Of a stretch of DNA of 64,000 bases, positions 50,300-62,693 are shown one piece after another. The translations under genes and the position numbers were made by a program. The stretch comes from Epiperipatus broadwayi (taxonomy: Eukaryota; Onychophora; Udeonychophora; Euonychophora; Peripatidae): assembly GCA_028023455.1 (NCBI GenBank), contig JAQFVV010006312.1:622001-686000 (forward strand), in the 5' to 3' direction. How positions within the stretch are numbered: the first letter of the stretch is position 1; every line of letters begins with the position of its first letter. The notes under the pieces were generated by a model, which saw nothing but the letters and a program-made list of their open reading frames with translations, ran no database searches and was not told the origin of the DNA.

Positions 50300-52806
50300 A
50301 AAAAATTCATCATCAAATGGCAGCCTGCGTCCACAATCAGGGGATTCTTAGCACCTTCGGGCACCAACTGCTGCCTTGGTTGCTGACTTTACAGTCTCCT
50401 GGGAATAAGGGCCATGATTTATTTTTGTCTGTCATAATTGTATATATATATTGGAAAAATATTTATCATTTACACAAGCATTCATTCTGCCTTATCAGGC
50501 AACTGAGAAGAAAGTCCATGGTGTTTCTTGATCTTAAACTCAGAGGTCCAATAACCTCATCATGCTGGCTAATGCATGTTGGTGAGCAGCCCATCCATGT
50601 TTATATACTATATGAATAATCACATAGTAATAACAGCTGCAATGACAAGAACATATGGAGTGGACATTAAGAATTTGCCCTGCTCAGTTCCTTTAAGGCC
50701 TCCAAAAGAAATCAAAGGGTTTTTTTTCAATTAATAGCAAACTCCTTTCCGCAACCAAAACAAGATAAAAGGAATTATTCTTATACTGCACTTTTAGGAC
50801 CCAAAGTAAATAATCTATGTATATATAAAAAATTGATAGAATTTTTTAATTGGATAAGTACAAAATACATTAGAACCAAGGAACTATAAAGGTAAATGCT
50901 ACTTTATAGTTAATACTGATTGATAATTTGGAATTAAGCTAAATGTCATTTCTATCTGATCTATGAAAATTTTTGTAAAGTTGAACTGAATCTCAAATAA
51001 AGCAAAATTACAGTCTTAAGTTAAGACCAAAAATAGAATGTCATTTTTATTATATGTCTAGCAAAAAAAAAAGAATTATAAAGGTTCTCAATAATATCTG
51101 GACATATTCTATAGGCATAGTGGGTAAATGTACACAAAGTTATTGTAGATGATTGCAATAAGAATTGAATATTAAATGTGTAATGAAGCCACTGGTGGTA
51201 TGGAAGAAATAGGTTGGATATCTAGCTTCAAGAAAACTTAAAAGATATAAGATTTTTTAAAGAGAATTTTCAAAATTGATTAATAAACAGAAAAAATCTG
51301 TAATTCATCATGAATAAGTATATCATATAAACAGTTGTTGCAAGTATGAAAATCTACTTAAGTAATTAAGGATAGCAATAAATTTGTAACCTCATGAGTG
51401 TAGAAAATTTATTGCATTAAATCAAATCTTAATGATTAATCAAAGTAAACTATAGTTTATTAGTTGATATTGTGAAATTGGTAAATATTTAAGTGTCTCT
51501 GTTGGGTGATATATATTAAAATTTGTCTATTTAGAAATTCATTTATAGATTCATTAAACCACCTAACTACTTTGAAATATTATATTAGAAAATCTGTAGA
51601 GATTCTAACCAGTAAATAAATTCAAGTATATTTATTAACTCCTTTAAGTTTGCCACTATTTTCTGTTTGAACACAACCCCATATGTTAATAATTGTTAAA
51701 ATGCACCGAAAAATGCTATAATACATCATAATGACAATTCTAGAGATATCATTCAGGTATAATTTTAAGTCATAACAAATCCTTTATGAACTTTTATTTT
51801 AGTGATGGTTATTAGATTTTGTTATAATCGTAATCTAAGATTGATCATATAATATCAGAGGAAAAAAAAGAATGGACTTTACTTATGTAGACTGCTGCAA
51901 GTGATGAAGAGAGAAATAGGCAATCAAGTAATGAGGCTGAGAAATTGTCAACAATACAATCAGTAAGAACTGTTTAGTACTGAGAAGTGGAATAAAAATG
52001 ATAGTTTGCATAAATGTTGCATGGAAAATGCATGTAATCATTTAGAGTTTATTACATTGTGAAGTTAAAAAAATAAATATAATGGCATCTTTGATTTTAA
52101 TGATGTATTATGAAACTGTCAGGAAAGTAGTATTAATATTTGAATACATGTATAATTATAACAAAGCCAATAATTCTTAAAGATAAATCAGACCAGAGAC
52201 ATTTTTCAAATTAAACAAGATACTGATGCCCATTGCTGATCTGTCATTCATCTATTTTTTTGAATAAGCCAAACTATGACCATGTTTCAGAATTGTACAT
52301 TATTGAAAAGCAAATGAATTAAAAAAAAAATTAGTTTGTGAACTTTTAATTGTGGATTAATATCTTTAATATTCATTATGATTACCACAAGCAAGGCTGA
52401 ATCCATAAGTAAAAAGTTAAGATCTAGGTTTTATTGTCACAATAGGTTAATTGAGTAATATGGTTAGATGATTTAGTGAAGATATAGTGGAGATATCAGG
52501 ATCATTGTAGACGTTAGAATTTAGGAAATAATTTTGTCTTTAAGAAGAATGCAGTCTTGATATTATTATGTCAACCATTTACTTTCATTCCTTTAGCTTC
52601 CCATTGTAATCCCCAAAATTACATATGGTCAATACATACGTACACTAAGAGATATTCACACACAGTTCAACTGGTGAATAAAAATTATATGGAAAACATA
52701 ATGGACTTATTTGACATTTGAAAAATTATAACATTTACCCACCCCCCTCCACATACACACACACACTTTTCAAGCAAGCCGTAAGATATGCAATTGTAAA
52801 ATAACT
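50300..52806. repeat. Inner part of left arm: dispersed repeat of unknown type
   Basis: Non-LINE sequence with balanced composition in places. Part of it (about 51425-51958) is also found as a third, separate copy at 63265-63750, so it is an interspersed repeat. At about 52577-52620 a 45-bp stretch matches the RT segment of the RTE-like family (GGATTA-AATGGGA-GCTAAAGGAATGAAAGT on the minus strand). No protein was recognised for the rest. Confidence 0.6.
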
Positions 52807-52894
52807 ATTTTAATAAACTTGTTATTTTTCCATTAGTTATTTTACAATTGCATATCTTATGGCTTGCTTGAAAAGTGTGTGTGTGTGTGTGGAG
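52756..52894. repeat. Palindrome centre with (CA)n/(TG)n and 28-bp spacer
   Basis: The left arm ends GTAAAATAACT at 52806; the right arm starts AGTTATTTTAC at 52835. The 28-bp spacer is 52807-52834. Each side carries a matching microsatellite (ACACACACACA at about 52757-52766, TGTGTGTGTG near 52877-52890) and a C-run/G-run (CCACCCCCCTCC / GGAGGGGGGTGG). Confidence 0.92.
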
Positions 52895-55800
52895 GGGGGT
52901 GGGTAAATGTTATAATTTTTCAAATGTCAAATAAGTCCATTATGTTTTCCATATAATTTTTATTCAACAGTTGAACTGTGTGTGAATATCTCTTAGTGTA
53001 CGTATGTATTGGCCATATGTAATTTTGGGGATTACAATGGGAAGCTAAAGAAATGAAAGTAAATGGTTGACATAATAATATCAAGACTGCATTCTTCTTA
53101 AAGACAAAATTATTTCCTAAATTCTAACTTCTACAATGATCCTGATATCTCCACTATATCTTCACTAAATCATCTAACCATATTACTCAATTAACCTATT
53201 GTGACAATAAAACCTAGATCTTAACTTTTTACTTATGGATTCAGCCTTGCTTGTGGTAACCATAATGAATATTAAAGATATTAATCCACAATTAAAAGTT
53301 CACAAACTAATTTTTTTTTTGTTTTAATTCATTTGCTTTTCAATAATGTACAATTCTGAAACATGGTCATATTTTGGCTTATGCAAAAAAATAGATGAAT
53401 GACAGACCAGCAATGGGCATCATTATCTTGTTTAATTTGAAAAATGTCTCTGGTCTGATTTATTTTTAAGAATTATTGGCTTTGTTATAATTATACATGT
53501 ATTCAAATATTAATACTACTTTCCTGACATTTTCATAATACATCATTAAAATCAAAGATGTCATTATATTTATTTTTTAACTTCACAATGTAATAAACTC
53601 TAAATGATTACATGCATTTTCCATGCAACATTTATGCAAACTATCATTTTTATTCCACTTCTCAGTACTAAACAGTTCTTACTGATTGTATTGTTGACAA
53701 TTTCTCAGCCTCATTATTTGATCGCCTATTTCTCTCTTCATCACTTGCAGCAGTCTACATAAGTAAAGTCCATTCTTTTTTTTTCTCTGATATTATATGA
53801 TCAATCTTAGATTATGATTATAACAAAATCTAATAACCATTACTAAAATAAAGGTTCATAAAGGATTCGTAATGACTTAAAATTATACCTGAATGATATC
53901 TCTAGAATTGTCATTATGATGGGGTTGTGTTCAAACAGAAAGTAGTGGCAAACTTAAAGGAGTTAATAAATATACTTGAATTTATTTACTGGTTAGAATC
54001 TACAGATATTCTAATATAATATTTCAGAGTAGTTAGGTGGTTTAATGAATCTATAAATGAATTTCTAAATAGACAAATTTTAATATATATCACCCAACAG
54101 GGACACTTAAATATTTACCTAACAATATCAACTAATAAACTATAGTTTACTTTGATTAATCATTAAGATTTGATTTAATGCAAGAAATTTTCTACACTCA
54201 GGAAGCTACAAATTTATTGCCATCCTTAATTACTTAAGTAGATTTTCATACTTGCAACAATTGTTTATGTGATATACTTATTCATGATGAATTACAGATT
54301 TTTTCTGTTTATTAATCAATTTTGAAAATTCTCTTTAAAAAATCTTATATCTTTTAAGTTTTCTTGAAGCTAGATATCCAACCTATTTCTTCCATACCAT
54401 CAATGGCTTCATTACACATTTAATATTCAATTCTTATTGCAATCATCTACAATAACTTTATGTACATTTACCCACAATGCCTATAGAATATGTCCAGATA
54501 TTATTGAGAACCTTTATAATTCTTTTTTTTTTTTTGCTAGACATATAATAAAAATGACATTCTATTTTTGGTCTTAACTTAAGACTGTAATTTTGCTTTT
54601 CTGAGATTCAGTTCAACTTTACAAAAATTTTCATAGATCAGATAGAAATGACATTTAGCTTAATTCCAAATTATCAATCAGTATTAACTATAAAGTAGCA
54701 TTTACCTTTATAGTTCCTTGATTCTAATGTATTTTGTACTTATCCAACTAAAAAATTCTATCAATTTTTTTATATATACATAGATTATTTACTTTGGGTC
54801 CTAAAAGTGCAGTATAAGAATAATTCCTTTTATCTTGTTTTGGCTGCAGAAAGGAGTTTGCTATTGATTGAAAGGAAACCCTTTGATTTCTTTTGGAGGC
54901 CTTAAAGGAACCGAGCAGGGCAAATTCTTAATGTCCACTCCATATGTTCTTGTCATTGCAGCTGTTATTACTATGTGATTATTCATATAGTATATAAACA
55001 TGGATGGGCTGCTCACCAACATGCATTAGCCAGCATGATGAGGTTATTGGACCTCTGAGTTTAAGATCAAGAAACACCATGGACTTTCTTCTCAGTTGCC
55101 TGATATGACAGAATGAATGCTTGTGTAAATGATAAATATTTTTCCAATATATATATATACAATTATGACAGACAAAAATAAATCATGGCCCTTATTCCCA
55201 GGAGATTGTAAAGTCAGCAACCAAGGCAGCAGTTGGTGCCCGAAGGTGCTAAGAATCCCCTGATTGTGGACGCAGGCTGCCATTTGATGATGAATTTTTT
55301 TATTTAGATATTACTTACAACTGCAGATCACTTTCAAGTGAAGGAAGATTGCAAGAGTTAGAAGAAAAACTGTCTTATATTAAATGGGACATTATTGGAC
55401 TTTGTGAAGTTAGAAGAAAAGGTGAAGAAACAATTGTTTTAAATAGTGAACATGTACTCTACTATAAAGGCACAAATATTGGAAATACAAGTGGAGTAGG
55501 ATTCATTATAAATAAAAAGTGGAAGAACAACATTGTGGAGATTGATGGTGAATTGGACAGAGTGGCAAGATTAGTTATACAACTTAATAGCAGATACCAA
55601 ATGCAGATAATTCAGATTTATGCCCCAACAAGTTCTCAAAGTGATGAAATAGTAGAATATTTTTATATGGATGCACAAAAGGCTTTTGATCAGAGTAAAC
55701 AACATTTTAAAATTGTTATGGGAGACTTTAATGCTAGAATAGATAAATAAATGAAAGATGAAAGTGCTGTAGGTAATTTTGGTTATGGTAATAGAAATGA

Positions 55801-57327
55801 GAGAGGACATAGACTTGTGGAGTTTGCTGAAAAGGGAAAACTTTATATGATGAATTATTATTTTGAGAAAAATGTTAAAAGGAAATGGACATGGAAGCAT
55901 CCAAATGAAGGTACAGCAGAATTGGGTTATATTTTGACTAACAGAAATTACATATTTCAAGATTGTAATGTTCTTAATAAATTTAACAGAGGAAGTGGTC
56001 ATCGATTAGTAAGATGTGAAATACATGTTAATGCAAAACTAGAGAGACAAAAATTATTAAGAAAAACAATATTTACAGTTGATATTCCTAATTTTCAGAA
56101 ACATTCTAATGAATTTAAATTAGAACTTACAAATAGGTTTCAAGAATTAATAGATTTTGAACATGATTCACATTTGAATGAAATTAATATGAAAACAGCT
56201 GATACACTTATAAACACTACGACAAAAATAACTGGTTGAAAAAAGCAGCACTTGACCAATAACATTTCTACTGAGACTAGTGAATATCTGAAGAAAAGAA
56301 TGAATATGAAGATATATAAAAATGATGTGTTAAAACGAATTGAATATCTCAAATTTTGTAAAATGATGTGGAAAAGAATTGAAAATGATATAAGAAAGTA
56401 TAACTGTGAACTAGCAAGGAAAGCAGTAGAAGAGAATGAAAGTCTCAAGAGTGTAAAACAACATTTTTGTATTGGTAGGAAATTTATATCTGCAATAAGA
56501 AAAAAAGCTAGAATTATTACTAAAAAGAGAGATGACATCATGAAATGGATAGAAGACTTTTATCAAGAATTATATAGTAATAAAGAACAAATACCTTCTA
56601 TATCTATTACATCTTTTGAATTGCCCATAATTTTAAATGAAGAAGTGAGACATACAATTAAATATATGAAGAAAGAAAAGGCTCCAGGTAATGGTAGAAT
56701 TATAATTTTTTTTAGCAATGTTATATACCAAATGTCTAAATGATAAAGATGTGCCAGATGATTGGAAAAATGCAGTATTAATATTAATATTTTAACAAGG
56801 TGATAAAGAAGATATTAGAAATTACAGACCTATCAGCTGTTTATCAGTTACATACAAAATTTTTACCAAGATAATTACAACTCGTCTGCAGAGAACATTG
56901 GATTTCCACCAACCAAGAGAACAAACTGGATTTAAAAGTGGTTTTAGTACAGGATATCATATCCAGGGATTGAGAGAAGTTATAGAAAGGACAAATGAAT
57001 ATCAGTTGCCATTATGTTTTGGATTTCCTTCAGTGATTAAACCATTGGATCATCAAGGTATATTGTCATGTTTTAAAGAATATTTATAAAAATGGAACAG
57101 CAACAGTTAGATTATATAATGATACAGTAAAAGTCAACATTGAGGAGAGTGTAAGACAGGGTGACTCCATATCTCCAAAACGTTTTACAGCAGTACTGCA
57201 AGAAGTATTTTGTGGATTAAAATGGGAAGCTGAAGGAGTGAAAGTAAATGATTATTTAAGTCATTAAAATTTTTCAGATGATGTAGTTGTTTTTGCAATA
57301 ATGCAGATGAAATTAATCATAGAAATT
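52835..57327. repeat. Right arm of the giant palindrome, about 4.49 kb
   Basis: Inverted copy of 48240-52806. It is slightly shorter because of small deletions, for example about 40 bp at 56700 that removes DILKEAGEKL-coding sequence. Its end (57327) falls within the LINE, next to unique sequence TTTAACGGTATGTGCACATA. Exon C of the macroH2A-like gene begins 545 bp further on. Confidence 0.92.
55305..57327 (+). pseudogene. RTE-like LINE in the right arm (endonuclease + RT), inactive
   Basis: Same gene as the left-arm copy in + orientation, sharing the in-frame TAA after GDFNARIDK and the S-G-H change. Private changes include LGYIL for LDYIL (loss of a conserved Asp of the endonuclease), WTWKHP for WTWTHP, CTGG for CTTG near its end, and a deletion plus frameshift at about 56700. 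RT motifs NYRPISCLSVTYKIF and QTGFKSGFSTGYH remain readable. It ends where the palindrome ends, with the same palm deletion. Confidence 0.85.
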
Positions 57328-57872
57328 TAACGGTATGTGCACATAATTATATAAAATGTCTTATTCATAATTACCTAGGTGATAAAGTCTTCGAATAAAC
57401 TTGGCGTCTTGCTGACCGTCCGGTGGAATTTTTCCACTTCTTCATTCTGTATAGTTGCTAATATTTTGTTCTTTCACAAGGTTATTAAAAATGAGTAGTT
57501 AGAGATTTTGCCTGGGGAATATTAATTTGAGCTATTTTTAATTGTGTTATTTTGTTCCATCGTAATATTGAATGTAGGTAATTCATTTCTGCTAGTTTAA
57601 CAGTGAGAAATTAATATTTTAATGTGTCAAGATTTTGCTCATTATTTATACAAAGAGCTTCATTCTAAATATATATGCTTGATTTTATAATGTTAAATTC
57701 CAGCTCATCAGAAGAATCCAATTATCGATAGCAAAATATCTATTGTGGTCAGGGCAATGGTCAATAAACTTTTTAGTATTATAGCGATTTGTGTTATGAA
57801 AATTATATGTTCAATTTTGTATTTGCACTCATTGAATGAATATATATTAAATATTATAAAATATATTTTCAG

Positions 57873-58050
57873 CTGCTATATCTCCAGGGTACAATCTTTC
57901 TGCCAAATATATCATTCACTGTCATACACCACAACAGTGGAATAACAATAATGCTCAGGATCTTTTAGAAAAATCTGTCAAAAACTGTTTGTTGCTGGCT
58001 GATGATAAAAACCTCAAATCACTTGCTATTCCAACTATGGCTAATATAAA
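57873..58050 (+). CDS. macroH2A-like gene, macro-domain exon C
   Basis: The acceptor is ATATTTTCAG and the donor is AA|GTAAGT. With the base left from exon B it begins AAISPGYNLSAKYIIHCH, continues DLLEKSVKNCLLLADDKN and LKSLAIPTMANI, and ends in phase 2. AA(I/V)S.G..L.AKF(V/I)IHC, then E.L..(T/S)VKNCL..ADDK.LKS(I/L)A.P, is the central macroH2A macro-domain sequence. At the end, family members carry a Gly-rich loop (IGSGR-N-G) that holds the ADP-ribose phosphates; here the position reads TMANIK with no Gly. The next exon (FPKQTAAQ-like in the family) was not found before 64000. Confidence 0.9.
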
Positions 58051-61000
58051 GTAAGTTTTAGGAATTTTTATTTGTATTATTACTATGATAAAATGTCAGT
58101 TATAGCATTAAACATAAAGGCTAATATAAATGAAGTAGAATATTAAAAATCAAAATAGAAGTTTGTAAAAAGAGAATCTATTAGAAATTAATAATGATAC
58201 ATTTTAAAAATTGTAAGACTAATTAAAAGCTATTAAAATTGTAATTTTTGACTTAGTTTATTATTGGAACTATTGGAGGTATTATTCATAAATTTAAAAC
58301 TCATCTGGAAAGCTATTCAATTTTAGTCTTATATTTTTTATAAAAATGCAGGTTATTTTCTAAAATTCAGAAGAAATTTATTGGAATTGGTTATCATAAA
58401 AATCTATAATAATTATACTTAAGAAACTTGAATAATTGATGATAGAATTAAGAGATTTGGACTGGCTTTTTTTTTTTTTTGAATAAAATATATTGGGATT
58501 GAAAATACTTTTTTAATTTAAAAAATAATTAAGGTCAGTCTTTCAGCTAAACTTATTTCCTTAATAGATTATATTTTGAAAAGATTTAACATTTGAAGAT
58601 TATATATTACAATAAATAAATCCAATTTTTTTTTTATTCTGTATTATTATTTTTGTTTTGAATAAAAGATTTATTAATTTAATACAAATTATACAATGTA
58701 AATAATTAATATAAAACTAAAAATTGTTGAATGTCAAATTACTTAAAAAATTTTTTTACATATATTTTGATTTAGCCAAAAGCACGTTTGTTTGGCCTGT
58801 TGCTTGACTAGAAAAACCAAGAGAGAAAAATGATAATGTAGGTCTGGAAATTATCCAGAAATGACAACATCACAGCTATCATTTCATCAAATGTAATTTA
58901 GTACTCAACATACCTAATGAGTTTATTGCTGTGATGAAAATGACAAATTCAAAAGCTAAAGATTTCCTAAATCAATTTTTATTACATGAAAGTGAATAAA
59001 ATCTGTTTTGTTAAATGGAACTGCACTGTTAGAATATTATATGATCTTCCAGGCAATTGTACATGTCTTTTTGTAAAAAAATATATATATACAAAAGCAC
59101 AAATATTCTTTTTTTTTTTTTCACTTAAATTTACAATTCTTTTTATCATAATATTAACAGTAGCTCACTCCACTGCACATGTCCTTTAGAGATGTAGTTT
59201 TAAAAGTATAAGAAAAAGTACTTTTTTTTTGTATTATCCATTAAACAGTATGAAAATGACATTCATTAGAATATTTTTCTTTAATTTTTAAAACTTATAT
59301 TATCAAAAAAAAAATTTTTTTTTTTTCAATTTTAATTTATCTAAATAAACTTGTTAATTAGAATGAAATAAAATGAAAATTCAAACACACAAGATTGAAG
59401 ATATTTTTGAGATAATTGAAATGTTTCTGATAATATTAATGAATTGTAACAAAAATAAATATTGTTTTATAAATCCATGAAAATTGGAATTTGATGGGAA
59501 TGTTAAGAATTTTAATCTCATTAGACCAGTATCAATCACATAGATAAATTGATCAAAAAAAGATTGATAGTATTTAAAATAAAAACTATGAATTGCTAAA
59601 TGACTTGCAAATTAAAATTGTGCGATAAATCATTAAATTATTATAAATTATTGGTGGTCGAGAGGTCAGCTTCCCGGCTGATGCTATGACACATGAGAAA
59701 AAAAAATTATTGGAGACATTTTAAGAGAAGATACTCTGAACTTTTTAAAAAACATTATTTTATACAAAGTCTCTTAGGTAATATAATGCTAGTAGAATTT
59801 TTTTTAGAATCGCTTTGAATGAGAATTTTTTTCTATTTTGGCATTTAAATTTGTGATCAGTCACATGCAGAAATAAATGGACATGTACCCTAAGAACATA
59901 CTGTGATAAAATTAAAAGTGAGCTTATAAAATTATTTGGCTTGTTTTTTGTTTTTTTTATTTACTGATCAAATTTTTTACAATTATTTATTTCATCAGAC
60001 ATTACTCTTAAAAAACAGGACTACTGGAGATAATTTGCATTACCCATATAGTATCAGGGAAAACATACTTCTAACTTGATCTTTTTCATAGATGGTTTTT
60101 TTTGCTTGTTTTGCTAGAGAATTTTAATTCTTCTAAAGAAGTATATGGAAATGGTAGAATGTAAATAAATATATAAAGATGTTATCTCCAATCATCTCAG
60201 TGTGTAATATATTTTTACTATTGCCAAGTTGATAAATTTTTATATATTTTAAGAATAATTTCTTTCATCATCTGCCTATTTATTAAATAAAAATAATATG
60301 GTTATATTGAGGATTTGATTTGCTGATTAAATATTATAGATGTAGAAATTCTCTCATTGTGGCATCATTTTTTTTGTGTGTGTGTGTGTGTGTGTGTACA
60401 TAGTTTAAATCTTCCATTAAGTGACAATTCATTGTAAGAATTCACAATTTAATTTAGATTACCGTTTAATGGAGAAGTTTTATATAGTAATCAATCTCAG
60501 GCAGCTATTGTATATATTTTTTAGAAACCCGGGGATATGTGTTAAAAATATTACCATGCTAGACAATTACTTTGGAAAAGATTGGAAATTTAGGCTACAA
60601 AAATTGCAGATATAAAATACCATCACTCATTCGCCCAAGTTTATTTATAGTTATCAATATTTTTATAATTATGCAATATTTTAAGAAAATTGGCCTTGGC
60701 TAAATAAATCCTAATGCTTTTTTTTTTTTGTATGAACAAGTACTATTTTTTGTTATCATTTTCAGTTATTGATTGAGACAAAGAATCTTTTGAGATCCTA
60801 AATTTATCTTTATTATTATATTGCTTAAATTTCAGATACTAATGTATTAGTATTTTAATACTTCTGTTAATTTTAAAATATTACAGCAATACTAAGGATA
60901 ACTTATTTTTATTTTCATTGAACACAAATTTGTTATTAAGAAACATTTTGAATGACATGTTTAGATCTCCAAATTATAATCATATCACAGAATATTCTCT

Positions 61001-61755
61001 ACAATATTCAGAATTAATTACTTTTCTTTTATTAATGCTTATTCATTCAGTCTGGTAAAAGGAGAATTTTTCTTTCATCTGAAAATTATGTTTGCAAGTT
61101 TATTAAAATGATTCATAATGAGTGCTTACAATTAAATTAATTCTGGGTAACAGTATTTGAATAAAAATATTTTGTGATATGATTATAATCTAAATATTAC
61201 ATACTTAAGCAGTAGTAAAAGTTATTTACAGCTGTTAAAATTAGTAATAATCTTCAAATTAATATGGCAATTTTTTTATTGATCAGTATCCATTATGATA
61301 TTGTTTTTTTAGTGCACAATATATTTATTACTATCTAAAGTAGATTAATTTAGCACAGTGAAAATTTGCTGGAAATGATGCCTGCTGAATTAATTATTTT
61401 TTTTGTGTTTATCCTGATAACTTATTTGAATTTATGACTATTATGTTTTTTTAAATACTTTTTTTATATATATTCTTTCTTGCTTAAAACATAGGTTATG
61501 ATAATTATTTTTTTATTATATTTTTTTTCTATTGGAATTTTAAAAACTATTACATTTATATAACTTTTTATGTACAGTTTGGGATGGTATTAACTTTTTT
61601 TAAAATTAATATTTAAAAAATGTAATTATATTTCTATTGGATAACCTTTTTATATGCTTGTATATATAAAATTTTACAAACATTAAGCATTAAATAATAT
61701 AGTCTAAGTTTGATTAAGTTCTCTGTCTGGTACTGGTGGAGATAGTGTACTGCCA
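58051..61755. other. AT-rich intron sequence after exon C
   Basis: Nothing coding recognised. A (GT)n microsatellite lies at about 60375-60399. A small GC-richer patch GGTCGAGAGGTCAGCTTCCC occurs near 59656. I searched for a further macro exon by eye without success. Confidence 0.5.
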
Positions 61756-61861
61756 TTGCTAGAGACGTCATTTCTGCTTAAACACGCAGAAATATCCACA
61801 GTAGGGGTCCAAAAGCAGCAATGCTTGTTCCAGACACTAGAGGGCGCTGTTCACCATTTCC
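61756..61861. repeat. GGCGCT module, copy 2, left part
   Basis: CGCAGAAATATCCACAGTAG and GGGTCCAAAAGCAG...TTCCAGACACTAGAGGGCGCTGTTCACCAT match the corresponding part of the 46.9-kb module (ACAGAAATATCCAGAGTAGG...CTAGATGGCGCTGTTCACCAT). The copy is interrupted by the LINE that starts at about 61862. Confidence 0.75.
61831..61849 (+). promoter_or_regulatory. CTCF-core-like motif in module copy 2
   Basis: CAGACACTAGAGGGCGCTG closely fits the vertebrate-type CTCF core CCAS(T/C)AG(A/G)GGGCGC. It corresponds to the AGATGGCGCTG motif of copy 1. Binding is unproven. Confidence 0.4.
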
Positions 61862-62693
61862 AGGAGAAATGAGATGGTCAAGTTTTCATATGAGAGATGC
61901 AAAACGTAAAATGAAAATGTTTGGTAGATTGCAGTTTATGGATAATAAAAGAATAGCTAAAATAGTATTTAATTGGGTTATGAGTAAAGGGCAGGTAACA
62001 AGATGGGTGAGAAAGGTAATATGGTATGCAAAAGATTTGGATAAAGAATTTATATCTGTATATTTGTATAAAAGATGGGATGATTGTGTTAGGAGGATTG
62101 TTGAGTGTTATAGTGGTAAGGAATGGGATAAAAGAATAAATTTACTAATAAAGAATAGGGAATTAGAGAACTGGAGAACTAGTATGGAGAGTAAAAAGAG
62201 TTTAAATATATATAGAAATAAACAATATTAGGTGTGAGTTAATTTATGATAATAGTAAGGAAAGTAGTTTATTGTTTAAGGCTCGTACAGGATCTTTAGC
62301 AACAAGAGAATATACACGTAAATGGAAAAATATGGGTGATGTAGTCTGTAAATTATGTAAGGAAGGAATAGAAAATATTAGACATTTGTTAATTGAATAT
62401 AAATGCTTGAAAACAGAAAGGGCACATATAATGAAGTTATGGGAAAATAAATATGAAAAAAGTGATTATACAGAAAGTAGATTATTGGTTTTTACGTTGG
62501 GTTTGGAAAAAGATAAGGGAGGTTTAGATATAAAGGCTGTAGAGTTGACAAAGATTATGTTGTGAAAATGGGATGGAATATGGGAAAAATTAAACCGGGG
62601 AATGTAAAATTAAGTAGCTAACAAGTTTGTCTTGGTATATTTGCTGAGAGATTCTTGACTTCGTTTAAGGAGTAGCCACAGTACATCACATCA
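61862..62693 (+). mobile_element. LINE C-terminal fragment, copy B
   Basis: + strand: GEMRWSSFHMRDAKRKMKMF, GRLQFMDNKRIAKIVFNWV, TRWVRKVIW, KRWDDCVRRIVECYSGKEW. After a stop and a frame step come FKARTGSLATREYTRKWKN, then CKLCKEGIENIRHLLIEYKC, a C-x2-C-x8-H-x5-C zinc-binding tail seen at the end of many non-LTR ORFs, and GLEKDKGGLDIKAVELTKIM. The insertion ends in CATCACATCACA. It sits inside the GGCGCT module, so it is younger than that module. The same family as copy A at 25.1-26.0 kb. Confidence 0.8.

Larger units (their letters stand above)
48240..52806. repeat. Left arm of the giant palindrome, about 4.57 kb
   Basis: Inverted and highly similar (high-90s percent by eye) to 52835-57327. 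The arm consists of an RTE-like LINE in minus orientation (outer about 2.05 kb), then its upstream sequence, then about 2.3 kb of dispersed repeat. It ends in a (CA)n tract, GCAATTGTAAAATAACT and the 28-bp spacer. The homology breaks off at GAAATTAATCATAGAA inside the LINE. Confidence 0.92.
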
